Notes under the pieces: generated by a model
The model's input: only the letters and a program-made list of their open reading frames with translations
Database searches by the model: none
Told to the model about the DNA's origin: nothing
Origin: QZKY01 sp963666295
GTDB taxonomy: Bacteria > Pseudomonadota > Gammaproteobacteria > Burkholderiales > Burkholderiaceae_D
DNA: 64,000 nt
Assembly (NCBI GenBank): GCA_963666295.1
Contig: OY762707.1
Span: 248,001 to 312,000 of the forward strand
Reading direction: 5' to 3'
Made by a program: the position numbers and the translations under genes
Shown: positions 53,434 to 63,249 of the stretch, one piece after another
Numbering within the stretch: the first letter of the stretch is position 1
How the letters are laid out: each line of letters opens with the position of its first letter

Positions 53434-54944
53434 GCTTCCTCCGTAACGGCAGGTTGAAGCCAGCTACGACCGTCCCGCGCCAGCATTAATTCTGCCGCTT
53501 CTGGTCCCCAACTGCCGGCCCTGTAATTCGGAAAATCGGCAGGTGGCACGGACTCCCACGCTTCGAGTATTGGCTTGACGACTCGCCACGCACACTCAAC
53601 CTGATCGGCGCGCATGAAAAGTGTCGCATCCCCACGAATAACGTCCAGCAAAAGCGTTTCATACGCTTCTGGCGCAGGGGCGTTGAATGCCTCACTATAG
53701 CGGAATTGCATTTCCGCTGCACCTAGTAGCAAGCGTGTACCGGGCTGTTTGACCTGAATGCGCGTACCGATCCCTTCTTCCGGCTGTATTCGAATCGTGA
53801 TGCGGTTAGGTTGCCAGGTTTCCACGGCTGCAGAAGGAAAAAACTGGTGCGGCGGTGAACGGAACGTAATCGCCACCTCAGACACTTTTGCCGGCATGCA
53901 TTTCCCGGTTCGCAAATAAAACGGCACGCCTTGCCAGCGCCAATTTTCCAGATGAAACGCAAATGCCGCAAAGGTTTCCGTATTCGAGCTCGGCGCAATT
54001 TTTTGTTCCTCGCGATAACCGGGAACAGCTTGGCCTTGTATGTTCCCCTTGCGATACTGCCCGCGAACTGCCACCTTGTGAACGTCTTCCGGCTTGACTG
54101 GCCGAATGGCACGCAACACATCGACTTTTTTGTTCCTGATCTCGTCCGCTTCGAATGAAATCGGTGGTTCCATGGCGATCAGGCAAAGAATCTGCAGTAA
54201 ATGATTCTGCACCATATCGCGCAAGGCACCGGAATGGTCGTAGTAATCGCCGCGCGCTTCAACGCCGACTTCTTCCGCCACCGTTATTTGAACGTGATCA
54301 ATGTAGCGCCGGTTCCAGATCGGCTCGAAAAGCGAATTGGCAAAGCGAAAAGCGAGGATATTCTGAACCGTTTCCTTGCCAAGATAGTGATCAATACGAT
54401 AAATCTGATGCTCGGCAAATATACCGTTCAAGAAAACATTCAGTGTTTGTGCCGACTCCAAGTCGCGCCCAAACGGTTTTTCAACAACCAGCCGATCACG
54501 AGAACACTCACTGCATACGCCGAGCCGCTGCAACATGGTCGCCGCCGCCTGCACCAGCGTGGGCGGAATAGCCAGGTCAAAAATCCGGTTCGCACGAATG
54601 CCCCAGCCACTTTCAATTTCTGACAAACGCCGACGGAGTCCTTCGCCCGACTCAGGATCTGCCAAGTCTTCGCGGACATAAGAAATATTGGTCGCGAAAT
54701 GGCGCCAATGTGCTTCATCGGGCGTCGCGCGGCGTGAAAAACGATCAACCCCGTCACGAATCCGCGCATGGAAAGCAGCACCATCAATGTCGCCGCGATC
54801 AACACCAATAATCGCAAACCGTTCCGGCAAGTGATTATCCAGATGCAAGTTATAAAGTGCTGGCAACAGCTTTCGCCACGTCAGATCACCGCGAGCACCA
54901 AAAATAACGATAATCGTTGGCTCCAGAATCAGCTTTTGCACCAT
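53430..54944 (-). CDS. zwf: Glucose-6-phosphate 1-dehydrogenase
   Basis: A 504-residue dehydrogenase, first step of the oxidative pentose-phosphate path. The cofactor loop is IFGARGDLTWRKLLPALY and the substrate/catalytic segment RIDHYLGKETVQNILAFRF is intact. I prefer the ATG at 54944 because AAAGGG is eight bases upstream; a GTG six bases earlier overlaps the gnd stop and is possible. Co-transcribed with gnd and pgl. Confidence 0.97.
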   Translation of the reverse strand: MVQKLILEPTIIVIFGARGDLTWRKLLPALYNLHLDNHLPERFAIIGVDRGDIDGAAFHARIRDGVDRFSRRATPDEAHWRHFATNISYVREDLADPESGEGLRRRLSEIESGWGIRANRIFDLAIPPTLVQAAATMLQRLGVCSECSRDRLVVEKPFGRDLESAQTLNVFLNGIFAEHQIYRIDHYLGKETVQNILAFRFANSLFEPIWNRRYIDHVQITVAEEVGVEARGDYYDHSGALRDMVQNHLLQILCLIAMEPPISFEADEIRNKKVDVLRAIRPVKPEDVHKVAVRGQYRKGNIQGQAVPGYREEQKIAPSSNTETFAAFAFHLENWRWQGVPFYLRTGKCMPAKVSEVAITFRSPPHQFFPSAAVETWQPNRITIRIQPEEGIGTRIQVKQPGTRLLLGAAEMQFRYSEAFNAPAPEAYETLLLDVIRGDATLFMRADQVECAWRVVKPILEAWESVPPADFPNYRAGSWGPEAAELMLARDGRSWLQPAVTEEA

Positions 54945-54946
54945 GC

Positions 54947-55972
54947 TCACGACCCTTTTCTGGCGGGTTTTTCATGGTGGCCGCCAAATTGATAACGCAT
55001 GGCAGACAACAGGCGATTGGCGAAATCGCCTTCACCCCGCGAACTGAAACGCTGAAATAAAGCTGCGCTTAACACTGGAGTGGGCACACCGGAATCAACG
55101 GCCGCATTAACCGTCCAGCGCCCCTCACCGGAATCCGAAACGTGTCCAGCAAAGCCATCCAGATTATTATCGTCAGTCAGCGCCTGTGCGCTCAAATCCA
55201 GCAGCCAGGAAGCAATGACACTACCCCGCCGCCACAATTCCGAAATGTCAGCCAGATCAAGGTCGTATTGAAAATGCTCTGGATGGCGTAGCGGCGTGGT
55301 TTCGGCATCAACATCATGCCTGGCACTCCCCACGTTGGCACGCTCCAAAATGGCGAACCCTTCAGCATAAGCGGCCATCAAGCCATACTCGATGCCGTTA
55401 TGGACCATTTTGACGAAATGACCCGCTCCACTCGACCCACAATACAAATACCCTTTTTCCGCGGTTGATGCGCCTCGCTTCCGTCCGGGAGTTACCGGCG
55501 CAGCTTCAACACCGGGTGCAAGCGAGGCAAAAACGGGATCAAGATAGTCTACGGAACCCCGGTCGCCGCCAATCATCAAACAATAACCGCGCTCTTGCCC
55601 CCAGACACCGCCACTGGTGCCAACATCCAGATAATGAATACCAGCGTCACGCAACGCCGCATGCCGACGAATGGAGTCGTGATAATGCGAATTCCCGCCA
55701 TCAATCAGAATATCCTCGGGAGACAAAAGCGGCGCGACAACCTCAATAACGGCGTCGACAACACCCGCAGGAATCATCATCCAGAGAACGCGAGGTTCCG
55801 AGAGTTGTCCCACCAGATTCGCAAGAGAGTTACTGCCGACGGCCCCTTCTTCTACCAGCGCATTCACCGCTTTTACTTCCTGACCATACACCACGCACTC
55901 GTGTCCGTCCTTGAGCAAACGACGCACCATGTCCCCCCCCATGCGTCCAACACCTATCATGCCAATCTGCAT
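54947..55972 (-). CDS. gnd: 6-phosphogluconate dehydrogenase, decarboxylating (short NAD-type)
   Basis: A 341-residue enzyme that oxidises 6-phosphogluconate to ribulose 5-phosphate. The start has the dinucleotide loop MIGVGRMGGDMVRRLLKDGH; GGNSHYHDSIRR and GSSGAGHFVKMVHNGIEYG (catalytic K and N) follow. The short length and cofactor loop match the GndA/YqeC type, often NAD-dependent. I start at ATG 55972, which has AGGAGG five bases upstream; a longer start at 56029 is unlikely. First gene of the operon with zwf and pgl. Confidence 0.94.
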   Translation of the reverse strand: MQIGMIGVGRMGGDMVRRLLKDGHECVVYGQEVKAVNALVEEGAVGSNSLANLVGQLSEPRVLWMMIPAGVVDAVIEVVAPLLSPEDILIDGGNSHYHDSIRRHAALRDAGIHYLDVGTSGGVWGQERGYCLMIGGDRGSVDYLDPVFASLAPGVEAAPVTPGRKRGASTAEKGYLYCGSSGAGHFVKMVHNGIEYGLMAAYAEGFAILERANVGSARHDVDAETTPLRHPEHFQYDLDLADISELWRRGSVIASWLLDLSAQALTDDNNLDGFAGHVSDSGEGRWTVNAAVDSGVPTPVLSAALFQRFSSRGEGDFANRLLSAMRYQFGGHHEKPARKGS

Positions 55973-56493
55973 TCGAACCTCCTGTCTTTCAATATTTGTA
56001 TCCTGCCGGGCTTGCACCTCCTTGAACACACAAACCTGCCCGCGCGCGTAGCGTATTCATCTTACACGCCTTTTAAACCTCTGAACGGCACTGACGCAGT
56101 ATCTGTTGATTCGGCCAGTGAAGTTTAAAGTATTCAAGTCTGCTCCCCTTGCGTTGCCCCTGCGCCAGCCCGTAGGGCGCAGGACAGCAGAAGGCTGGCA
56201 TGACATGCGCATATTTCAAATTTATTCATGCCGCACCAATAATTGCGACTAGCACCGTCCAGCCCACCCGAGGCGCGATACCCAGATCCTGTCTGATATC
56301 GCCCTGAAAACACTCATGGAAATGCCGCGAAAATTGTCCCTGCGAGCAATTTATTTCCCATCCAATTCTGCACCCAACTTGTTTTAACTCAAACCACTAG
56401 CAAAAAAACACAGCTAAATTGTTGCATTAATCTCAATATTTCAATCAAGCAACACCCACCGATCAACGTCAGTAGCTAAAAACAAAAAATAGA
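55973..56493. other. Intergenic region with repeat copy 5
   Basis: The 521-base gap between two divergent genes holds the MITE-like repeat at 56106-56239. The remainder, 56240-56493, has no recognisable gene; it should contain the promoter of the GGDEF/EAL gene, but I see no clear boxes. Confidence 0.65.
56106..56239 (-). repeat. MITE-like repeat, copy 5 (internally shortened)
   Basis: A 134-base copy in reverse orientation, bounded by TTGATTCGGCCAGTG and CATGCCGCACCAA. Left flank TG, right flank TA. It keeps both terminal repeats and a GCCAGCC core but has lost much of the middle. Confidence 0.8.
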
Positions 56494-59400
56494 ATGCTTC
56501 TTGAAATCACCCACAGCGCCACTCTTCTTCTAGCCTTTTGCTGGCTAAAAGGTTTTATCCTGCAGCGCCTTAATCTAAACGATCGCGTTAACCAGATCAT
56601 ATCTGGCGTCCTGTTTGGCATCATATGCATTACGGGAATGATGGTGTCCTCCTTTCTTTCTTCAGGACTCGTTATTGATCCACGAAACATCATTCTTAGT
56701 TTGTCGGGTGTGTTTTTTGGACCGATAGTGGCAGCCATTGCCTTCACCATTGCTGGGGCATATTGTTTATTCAGCATGGACGGCGTCGGTGCATTTCTAT
56801 CGGTTTTCCTGATTTTCCTCTCCTTTTTATTCGGCATTACGTTTTTCTATATTCGCAAGAAAAATTGGATCATGGTCGGGCCGTGGCAGTTATTTGTATT
56901 TGGCTTTATGTTGCACACCGCCATGGGACTCCTTTCGATCACCAATCATGGCGATCTGGCGCACCAGCAAATTATTAGCACTACCGTACCCATTATTCTT
57001 GCCTTCTCGGTCACCACCATGCTGATTGGCTTATTGTTACAGGAAGCTGAGGATCGCCAAAAAACAGCCAACGCACTCAGTTTGAGTGAATCACAACAGC
57101 GCTCAATAATCGACGCTATCCCCGACAGGCTATTCGTGCTGGATGAAGAGGGTTGTTACGTCAAAGAGCTGACACCCTCTCATTACGCCGGATCAAAAGG
57201 GCTAAGAAATCTTGCAGGTAAATCATTGCGTGCCGTGCTGCAAGGAGATATTGCGGATGCCGCCATAGAGAAAATCAAGAAAACCGTCTCAAAACAAAAA
57301 TCGCATAACTTACGATATGAACTCTCGACCAAAAAGGGGCTCCGACAATTTGAAGCACAGACACAACCCAACGCAACCGTTATCAACGGCAAGCGCACTG
57401 TTATTGCCTTGGTGCGCGACATCTCTGAACAGCACCAGCATCAGCGTCGAGAACAACATCTGTTAAAAACGCAACGCGCACTCGGCGAGATCAACGAAAT
57501 CATCTTGTCCATTGAAAATGAATCCAAGCTATTCGCGCTTGCATGCAAAATCGCTGTCGAACATGGCGTAGCCCTCATGGCTTGGGTCGGCATCAAGGAT
57601 GAGAAGAACGAGCGCCTTTTCCCCACGGCATGGCACGGTGGGCAAGCGTCCTTTTTCCAGAGCCTTGACGTCCCGATAGACCCGTCCACCTCAGGATGCG
57701 AAGGGCCGATTGGCATTGCCTTTCGAGAAAAACGCCCTGTTATTGTGAACGATTGCAGCACCGATGGCGGCCTTGCTTTTTGGCGCAAAGACGACTCGCA
57801 ACCGGCCATTCGCTCTGGAACCGTCCATCCCATTCTTCGCAGCGGTGAACCTTACGCCGTATTCGTCACCAGCAGCGAGCATATTGATGCATTCAACGAT
57901 GAAACGCTTGCCCTGTTGGCGCAAATGGCGCGCAGCCTCGGCTTTGCTCTCGACAATTTCGACCACAAAATATCGCGCATGCAAAGTGAAATTGATCTGC
58001 GAGCCAGTGAGCGTCGTTTTCGCAAAGTCGTGCATGACGCCCCTTTCCCGATGCTGATCCACACGGAAAAGGGAAACATTCTGCTAATTAACGATGCATG
58101 GACAAAATTGACCGGTTATCGACGGCGTGATCTGCCTAAACGAACGCGAAATACGATCAAGAAATTATTCCGCGACAAGGCAAGCTTTGCAATGGATGAC
58201 TTCCGGAAGCTACTGGCAGACCATCACCATATCAGCAAGGAATACACCATTTACAAAAAGGATGGGGAAGAGCGCGTATGCTTCTTTGAGTCGTCTTTAC
58301 TCGGCAATTTTGCAGATGGAAGCAAAGTAATTCTCAGCATGGCCGTTGACCTGACAGAACGGCGATCCGTGGAGAAGGCACTCAAACTGACACAGTTCTC
58401 TGTAAAACAAGCCTCCTTTCCAATCATATGGCTAACAAAAAATGGGCGTTTTCACTTTGTGAATGAGGCAGCCTGTCAGACGCTTGGATATTCAAAAGAT
58501 GAATTTTCAAAACTCTCTGCGCCGGATATCAGCCAGGCTTATTCAGAAGAAAAATGGGAGCAGTACTGGCAGGAATTGAAAGCAAAGAAATCGATCCAGT
58601 TCGAAACCATCAATATCACGAAAGATAAGCGCGAAATTGCCGTGGAAGTAAACGCAAACTTCCTTGAGTACGGCGGCGAGGAGTATAACTGCGCCTTCAT
58701 CCGTGACGTCACTGAAAAGAAAAAATCAGAGCAAATTATCTGGCGCCAAGCCAACTACGACAGCCTGACAGAACTACCCAATCGCCGCATGTTTGAGGAT
58801 AGGCTGGATCAGGAAGTACGAAAATCCCAGCGGACGAACTCGCCCTTTGCCATTTTATTTATCGATCTGGACGATTTCAAAGACGTAAACGACACGCACG
58901 GACATGATGCGGGCGATGCATTATTAAGGAAGGTTGCTCAACGCTTGCGGAGTTGTGTTCGAGACACTGACACGGTTGCCCGGCTTGGCGGCGACGAATT
59001 CACCGTGATCATGTGTGGGGTCCAAGGGCGCGCGCCCATTGAGCGTGTATGCTCTCAAATCCTCAAGAGCCTGTCCAAACCATACAGGCTGAAGGGTGAA
59101 GTTGCCCATATCTCTGCCAGCATCGGCATCACCGTTTATCCAGATGACGCAACAACCGTCGAAGAGCTTCTGGTAAATGCCGACCTGGCCATGTATGCCG
59201 CCAAACAGCAAGGTCGAAAACGCTACCACTATTTCACGGCATCAATGCAAAAAGCCGCGCAAAACCGCAAACAAATGACCAGGCAATTGCGTAGCGCGCT
59301 CGGAACAGATCAGTTCTACATTGCCTATCAACCTATCGTTGAAATTGCTTCAGGAAAAATTCATAAAGCAGAAGCGCTTGTACGCTGGAAGCACCCAAAG

Positions 59401-60024
59401 CAAGGCATGATTAACCCGTCCGAGTTCATTGCTCTCGCAGAAGAAACTGGCATCATTCATGAACTGGGAGCCACCGTATTCCAGATCGCCTCTGCACAAG
59501 CCGCTGAATGGAGACAAAAATACAATCCCGGCTTTCAGATCAGCGTGAACATGTCACCATTACAGTTCAGAAACGACGGAAAGAAAAGCAAAATCTGGTC
59601 AGGCTTTATGAAGAATGAACATTTTGTCGGCTCAAGTATTGTTGCAGAAATCACGGAGGGCATGCTTCTGGATGCGAGCGAGATGGTAATCAACCAATTG
59701 AATACGCTTCGAAACGCTGGACTGGAAGTCGCCATTGATGACTTCGGAACAGGCTATTCTTCCCTTTCATATTTGAAAAAATTTGATATTGACTACCTCA
59801 AGATAGATCGCAGCTTTGTCACCGGCCTGACTCCCGAATCAGAAGATATGGCGATATGCGAAGCAATCATCGTCATGGCGCACAAGTTAGGCATCAAGGT
59901 CATCGCCGAAGGCATCGAGACCCCGCAGCAACGCGACCTGCTCATCAATGCAGGGTGCGACTATGCACAAGGTTTCCTCTTTTCACGCCCTGTACCTGCG
60001 AAGGAAATGGAAGCCCTGTTTTGA
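56494..60024 (+). CDS. Multi-domain GGDEF-EAL c-di-GMP protein with membrane, PAS and GAF sensors
   Basis: A 1176-residue protein. The N-terminal 190 residues form a multi-helix membrane sensor like the 5TM LytS/YhcK type (segments include SGLVIDPRNIILSLSGVFFG). A PAS (about 195-310), a GAF (about 325-490), two further PAS domains (about 505-745), a GGDEF domain (motif 832-836, with an RDTD inhibitory site five residues before it) and an EAL domain (EAL at 960-962, then DDFGTGYSSL) follow. Both catalytic motifs are intact, so it may make, degrade or do both with c-di-GMP. Start ATG 56494 has no strong ribosome binding site. Confidence 0.93.
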   Translation: MLLEITHSATLLLAFCWLKGFILQRLNLNDRVNQIISGVLFGIICITGMMVSSFLSSGLVIDPRNIILSLSGVFFGPIVAAIAFTIAGAYCLFSMDGVGAFLSVFLIFLSFLFGITFFYIRKKNWIMVGPWQLFVFGFMLHTAMGLLSITNHGDLAHQQIISTTVPIILAFSVTTMLIGLLLQEAEDRQKTANALSLSESQQRSIIDAIPDRLFVLDEEGCYVKELTPSHYAGSKGLRNLAGKSLRAVLQGDIADAAIEKIKKTVSKQKSHNLRYELSTKKGLRQFEAQTQPNATVINGKRTVIALVRDISEQHQHQRREQHLLKTQRALGEINEIILSIENESKLFALACKIAVEHGVALMAWVGIKDEKNERLFPTAWHGGQASFFQSLDVPIDPSTSGCEGPIGIAFREKRPVIVNDCSTDGGLAFWRKDDSQPAIRSGTVHPILRSGEPYAVFVTSSEHIDAFNDETLALLAQMARSLGFALDNFDHKISRMQSEIDLRASERRFRKVVHDAPFPMLIHTEKGNILLINDAWTKLTGYRRRDLPKRTRNTIKKLFRDKASFAMDDFRKLLADHHHISKEYTIYKKDGEERVCFFESSLLGNFADGSKVILSMAVDLTERRSVEKALKLTQFSVKQASFPIIWLTKNGRFHFVNEAACQTLGYSKDEFSKLSAPDISQAYSEEKWEQYWQELKAKKSIQFETINITKDKREIAVEVNANFLEYGGEEYNCAFIRDVTEKKKSEQIIWRQANYDSLTELPNRRMFEDRLDQEVRKSQRTNSPFAILFIDLDDFKDVNDTHGHDAGDALLRKVAQRLRSCVRDTDTVARLGGDEFTVIMCGVQGRAPIERVCSQILKSLSKPYRLKGEVAHISASIGITVYPDDATTVEELLVNADLAMYAAKQQGRKRYHYFTASMQKAAQNRKQMTRQLRSALGTDQFYIAYQPIVEIASGKIHKAEALVRWKHPKQGMINPSEFIALAEETGIIHELGATVFQIASAQAAEWRQKYNPGFQISVNMSPLQFRNDGKKSKIWSGFMKNEHFVGSSIVAEITEGMLLDASEMVINQLNTLRNAGLEVAIDDFGTGYSSLSYLKKFDIDYLKIDRSFVTGLTPESEDMAICEAIIVMAHKLGIKVIAEGIETPQQRDLLINAGCDYAQGFLFSRPVPAKEMEALF

Positions 60025-60179
60025 ATGGCTACCGCCTCTTAAACATGCTGGCTTTCCATGCCTTTTGTTGTGCAGAAAATGGCCCTGCTCACGCTCAAAA
60101 AAAGCAACAGATTAATGAAAGGTGATTGACTTTACTGGTACGATAAAAAGAAATTTCACAAACAAACCAACACGAAAAT

Positions 60180-60959
60180 ATGGCCTACCTCGACCTTGGC
60201 ACTCACAAAATCCATTACCGCATAGACGGCACCGAAGGCAAACCCTGGCTCACCTTTTGCAATTCACTGGGAACGAATATGCATATGTGGGATCCACAAG
60301 TCGAAGCGCTGTCCGCCCACTTCCAGATCCTGCGTTATGACCGCAGAGGACACGGCAAATCTGGCGTCGCACCTGGCGAATATACGATAGCCGAACTAGG
60401 CAAAGACGTTCTGGCGCTGTGGGATGCCTTAGGCGTCAAGCAAAGCCACTTCTGCGGCCTGTCGATTGGCAGCATGACCGGCATGTGGCTCGGCATCAAT
60501 GCCAGTTCCCGCCTCAACAGACTTGCGCTTTGCTGCATCGGACCGAAAATCATCATTGAGGATGACTGGGAAACGCGTATTAAGGCAGTACAAGACCTTG
60601 GCCTGCCCGCAATGGTGGATGACGCCATGGACCGCTGGTTTTCCAATCGGTTTCAAGCCAACTCACCGGAGACCATCGAAAAAATCAGAGGGATGTATCT
60701 CGCCACATCGCTGGAAGGTTTCGTCGGCTGCTTGCACGCCCTTCGCCAGGCAGACTTCACTTCTGACATTGGCAAGATTACCGTACCAACGCTGGTGATC
60801 GCTGGGAAAGACGACCCCGTCTGCGAAGTAGCCGACCTGAAAAAGATGGCAGACACCGTCCAGCAGTGCTCTTTTACCGCCATCGAAGGACGGCACATCT
60901 GCAACCTGGAATCCGCAAAAGCGTTTAATGATGCGCTGCTTGCGTTCTTTAACGCGTAA
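60180..60959 (+). CDS. pcaD: Alpha/beta hydrolase, 3-oxoadipate enol-lactonase-like
   Basis: A 259-residue hydrolase close to PcaD, which opens 3-oxoadipate enol-lactone in the beta-ketoadipate path. The nucleophile is in CGLSIGSMTG (GxSxG), the oxyanion region is FCNSLGTNMHMWDPQV, and DRRGHGKSG is typical. The triad acid is D in KDDPVC and histidine in EGRHICNLE. No other pca genes are nearby, so the assignment is by sequence type alone; another lactone or ester hydrolase remains possible. Confidence 0.78.
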   Translation: MAYLDLGTHKIHYRIDGTEGKPWLTFCNSLGTNMHMWDPQVEALSAHFQILRYDRRGHGKSGVAPGEYTIAELGKDVLALWDALGVKQSHFCGLSIGSMTGMWLGINASSRLNRLALCCIGPKIIIEDDWETRIKAVQDLGLPAMVDDAMDRWFSNRFQANSPETIEKIRGMYLATSLEGFVGCLHALRQADFTSDIGKITVPTLVIAGKDDPVCEVADLKKMADTVQQCSFTAIEGRHICNLESAKAFNDALLAFFNA

Positions 60960-60981
60960 CGATTGCGACCTTTCAAAAATT

Positions 60982-61007
60982 AAAGGCCAGCACTTATGCC
61001 GGCCTTT
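60982..61007. terminator. Hairpin terminator between convergent genes
   Basis: AAAGGCC-AGC pairs with GC-C-GGCCTTT around a short loop. T-rich bases follow on each side, so it may serve the hydrolase and the AsmA gene. Confidence 0.7.
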
Positions 61008-61067
61008 GTAAATTGTTGGTGCAAACGAGTCATGCGAATCAGGTAGCGCGTCTACGCTACCCTACGC

Positions 61068-62876
61068 CTACAAGCCGCGTAGCTTTTCAAACAATTTCTC
61101 TTTGACCTTTTCTTTCACAGCCTCCTTCTTTTTCTCCAGCTTCGCATCTACCAGGCCGCTCATATCAAGGCCGTACTTGGGATTGCGCATGGTGCCAGTG
61201 ATCGCAATCGGAATGTCGAAGCCTTTAAGTTCATTCTGTTCTGCGCCCTGCCCTTTTAGCGTACCGACAACGCTGGCGGTCAGCTTGTAATCCAGCGCTT
61301 CCGTAATCAGGTTGGCCGTGCCTGCACCGCGCAGCCGCAACAAGGGCGACGCCATGCGTAGATCCGGATTGCGTGCCACGCCATTTGCGACGGTGAAACT
61401 ACCAGTCAGGCTAGTGAAATCCGTCTTTTTCTCACGCTCCTCTTCCTTGAGTGTCTGGCCCTTGAACTTGGCTTGCGCACTGCGTATTTTGTAAGGGATA
61501 TTCACACCGTAGATAGCACCATCTGCAACTTCAAAGCGCCCGTTGGCCAGCAGATTCCGTTTAATGTTATCTGGAATCAAGCTCGTACCTGAACCGGAAA
61601 TCGTGAAATGGGTTGTGCCGGACAAAATTTCGACATCGGCTGCATCTTTCAGCAAGGGGCGAATCTGAACGCCTTCAAACTTTTTCGAGAAGCGATAGCG
61701 AGAAACACGCTGACGTGCATCAAGTTGCCCGCTCGCGCTCACCTTGCCTCCATACAGCTGTGCGGTCGCCTGTGCAACATTCAACACGCCGTTTCTGGCA
61801 ACCATTTGCATCCGCAAATTCTGTGAAGATATGTTTGCCACCTTGATAGATTTGGCTGTCAGCGCAAGATTGAAATCCAGCAGGTTCAACCCAGTCAGAT
61901 CCGCCTCACGTTCCTTCGTTGCAGCCTTACCTTCTGAAGCTCGCACACCCGTTTTGGGGAGCAAGGCATCCAGGTCAAGGTCACCGAAATCCAGTCGCAC
62001 CTTAGCCAAAGGCCTTTTTGCACCGTAATCAATATCGAAACTACCTTTTCCATTGATGGCACCAGCTGTCAGCTTGCTGAACTGCAACTGCGCCTGCTGC
62101 CTGTCTAGAAAAATATCGGCCTGTGCTGCCAAATCGACCCTGATTTCTTTGTCAGGAATGGCCTCACCCCTGATCGTATTTTCTACCTTCAATTCACTAA
62201 TCCTGATCGACTTCATGTCGGAATCAAGGCGCAACTTGCCCTGCCCATCGCTAACAAAAACGACATCCGGCGTTTTAATACTGAGCTTGTAATCAAAGGG
62301 TGCGAACTGGCCCAGAGAAAAACGCCCCAGCGACAGCTTGTCAAGTTTGAATTGCTGGCGCGTGCCCTTGATCTCATCAATAATGTTTACCTGGCTGTTG
62401 ACAATGGAAATGCCTCCTATGTCCAAACGCTCTACGCCTGCCGCCGGCACTTTGTCTGGCTTCGCGGCATCGCCTTTACCGTCAGACTCAACCAGGCCTT
62501 CCATACTGGTCCGACCACTCTTATGCGTCACCAGATTGATAATCAGACCATCCAGATTGAGCGAAGACACCTCCACTTTGTTACTGAACAGTGGCATCAG
62601 CGCTACGCCAACCGTCGCCTGCTTGACCTGCAACATTTCTTTCGGAGTGAAACCATCAGGATTCGACAAGACAATCTGCCCGAGCTTGATGCTTACCTTG
62701 GGGAAAAGTGACAATGAAAGATCTTCGCCAATGAGGAGCTCCCTACCCGTTTGCTTTTTTACAGCCGTAACAATCGCCCCTTTGAAATCGTTGGGGTTAA
62801 AGACCATCACCAAATAAACCGCCAACGAGATCACCAATACCAGCACTGCACCAATAATCCACTTGACCGCTCTCAT
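61068..62876 (-). CDS. AsmA-family protein
   Basis: A 602-residue inner-membrane-anchored periplasmic protein. One membrane segment (about residues 5-27) is followed by FNPNDFKGAIVTAVKKQTGREL, the family N-terminal pattern, and long beta-rich repeats; the C-terminal part contains RYRFSKKFEGVQIRPLL and FDIPIAITGTMRNPKYGLD usual for AsmA. AsmA-like proteins form bridge-like lipid carriers between membranes. The C-terminal 25 residues are Lys/Glu-rich. Single gene. Confidence 0.9.
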   Translation of the reverse strand: MRAVKWIIGAVLVLVISLAVYLVMVFNPNDFKGAIVTAVKKQTGRELLIGEDLSLSLFPKVSIKLGQIVLSNPDGFTPKEMLQVKQATVGVALMPLFSNKVEVSSLNLDGLIINLVTHKSGRTSMEGLVESDGKGDAAKPDKVPAAGVERLDIGGISIVNSQVNIIDEIKGTRQQFKLDKLSLGRFSLGQFAPFDYKLSIKTPDVVFVSDGQGKLRLDSDMKSIRISELKVENTIRGEAIPDKEIRVDLAAQADIFLDRQQAQLQFSKLTAGAINGKGSFDIDYGAKRPLAKVRLDFGDLDLDALLPKTGVRASEGKAATKEREADLTGLNLLDFNLALTAKSIKVANISSQNLRMQMVARNGVLNVAQATAQLYGGKVSASGQLDARQRVSRYRFSKKFEGVQIRPLLKDAADVEILSGTTHFTISGSGTSLIPDNIKRNLLANGRFEVADGAIYGVNIPYKIRSAQAKFKGQTLKEEEREKKTDFTSLTGSFTVANGVARNPDLRMASPLLRLRGAGTANLITEALDYKLTASVVGTLKGQGAEQNELKGFDIPIAITGTMRNPKYGLDMSGLVDAKLEKKKEAVKEKVKEKLFEKLRGL

Positions 62877-63249
62877 AAGCTTTTCCCAGTAAACGAAAAT
62901 GGCAATATGCGATCAGTTTAGTCCAAAACTTTTTGGTTCAACAGGCTTGCGCAGGTATGCGCGGAGCACATTCGAAGAACCTTTAAGTTTTATCAACCAT
63001 GTCTGGCGCATCATGAAGAAGCTGCTGCGGAAACCTAAAGTCAATGCCATCTTCAAAAAATGAAAGAACACCTTGCAAGGTAGCTTTCTCGCACGTGGCT
63101 TGCTTAATCTCAGCAAAAGGACCGACTCTTCGTGCTAGCTTATTATCGTCATACACGGCTTCCCCTTGGATTATTCTGATGATTTTATCTGCCAGATACA
63201 CCTTGAAATCATTGGGTTATGATGTGAATGGCTATTAGGAATGGTGCTT
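62877..63249. other. Intergenic region upstream of the transpeptidase gene
   Basis: The 373-base gap may contain one short minus-strand gene or fragment (62983-63201). No repeat element is seen. Promoters for both flanking genes should lie here but I cannot point to clear boxes. Confidence 0.5.
62983..63201 (-). CDS. Possible small hypothetical protein or gene fragment
   Basis: A 72-residue frame starting at GTG. Its composition is protein-like: YLADKIIRIIQGEAVYDDN near the start, then a charged middle and FFEDGIDFRFPQ. The frame continues upstream for four codons to a stop without an ATG, so it may be the remains of a longer gene. I recognise no family. Confidence 0.3.
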   Translation of the reverse strand: MYLADKIIRIIQGEAVYDDNKLARRVGPFAEIKQATCEKATLQGVLSFFEDGIDFRFPQQLLHDAPDMVDKT

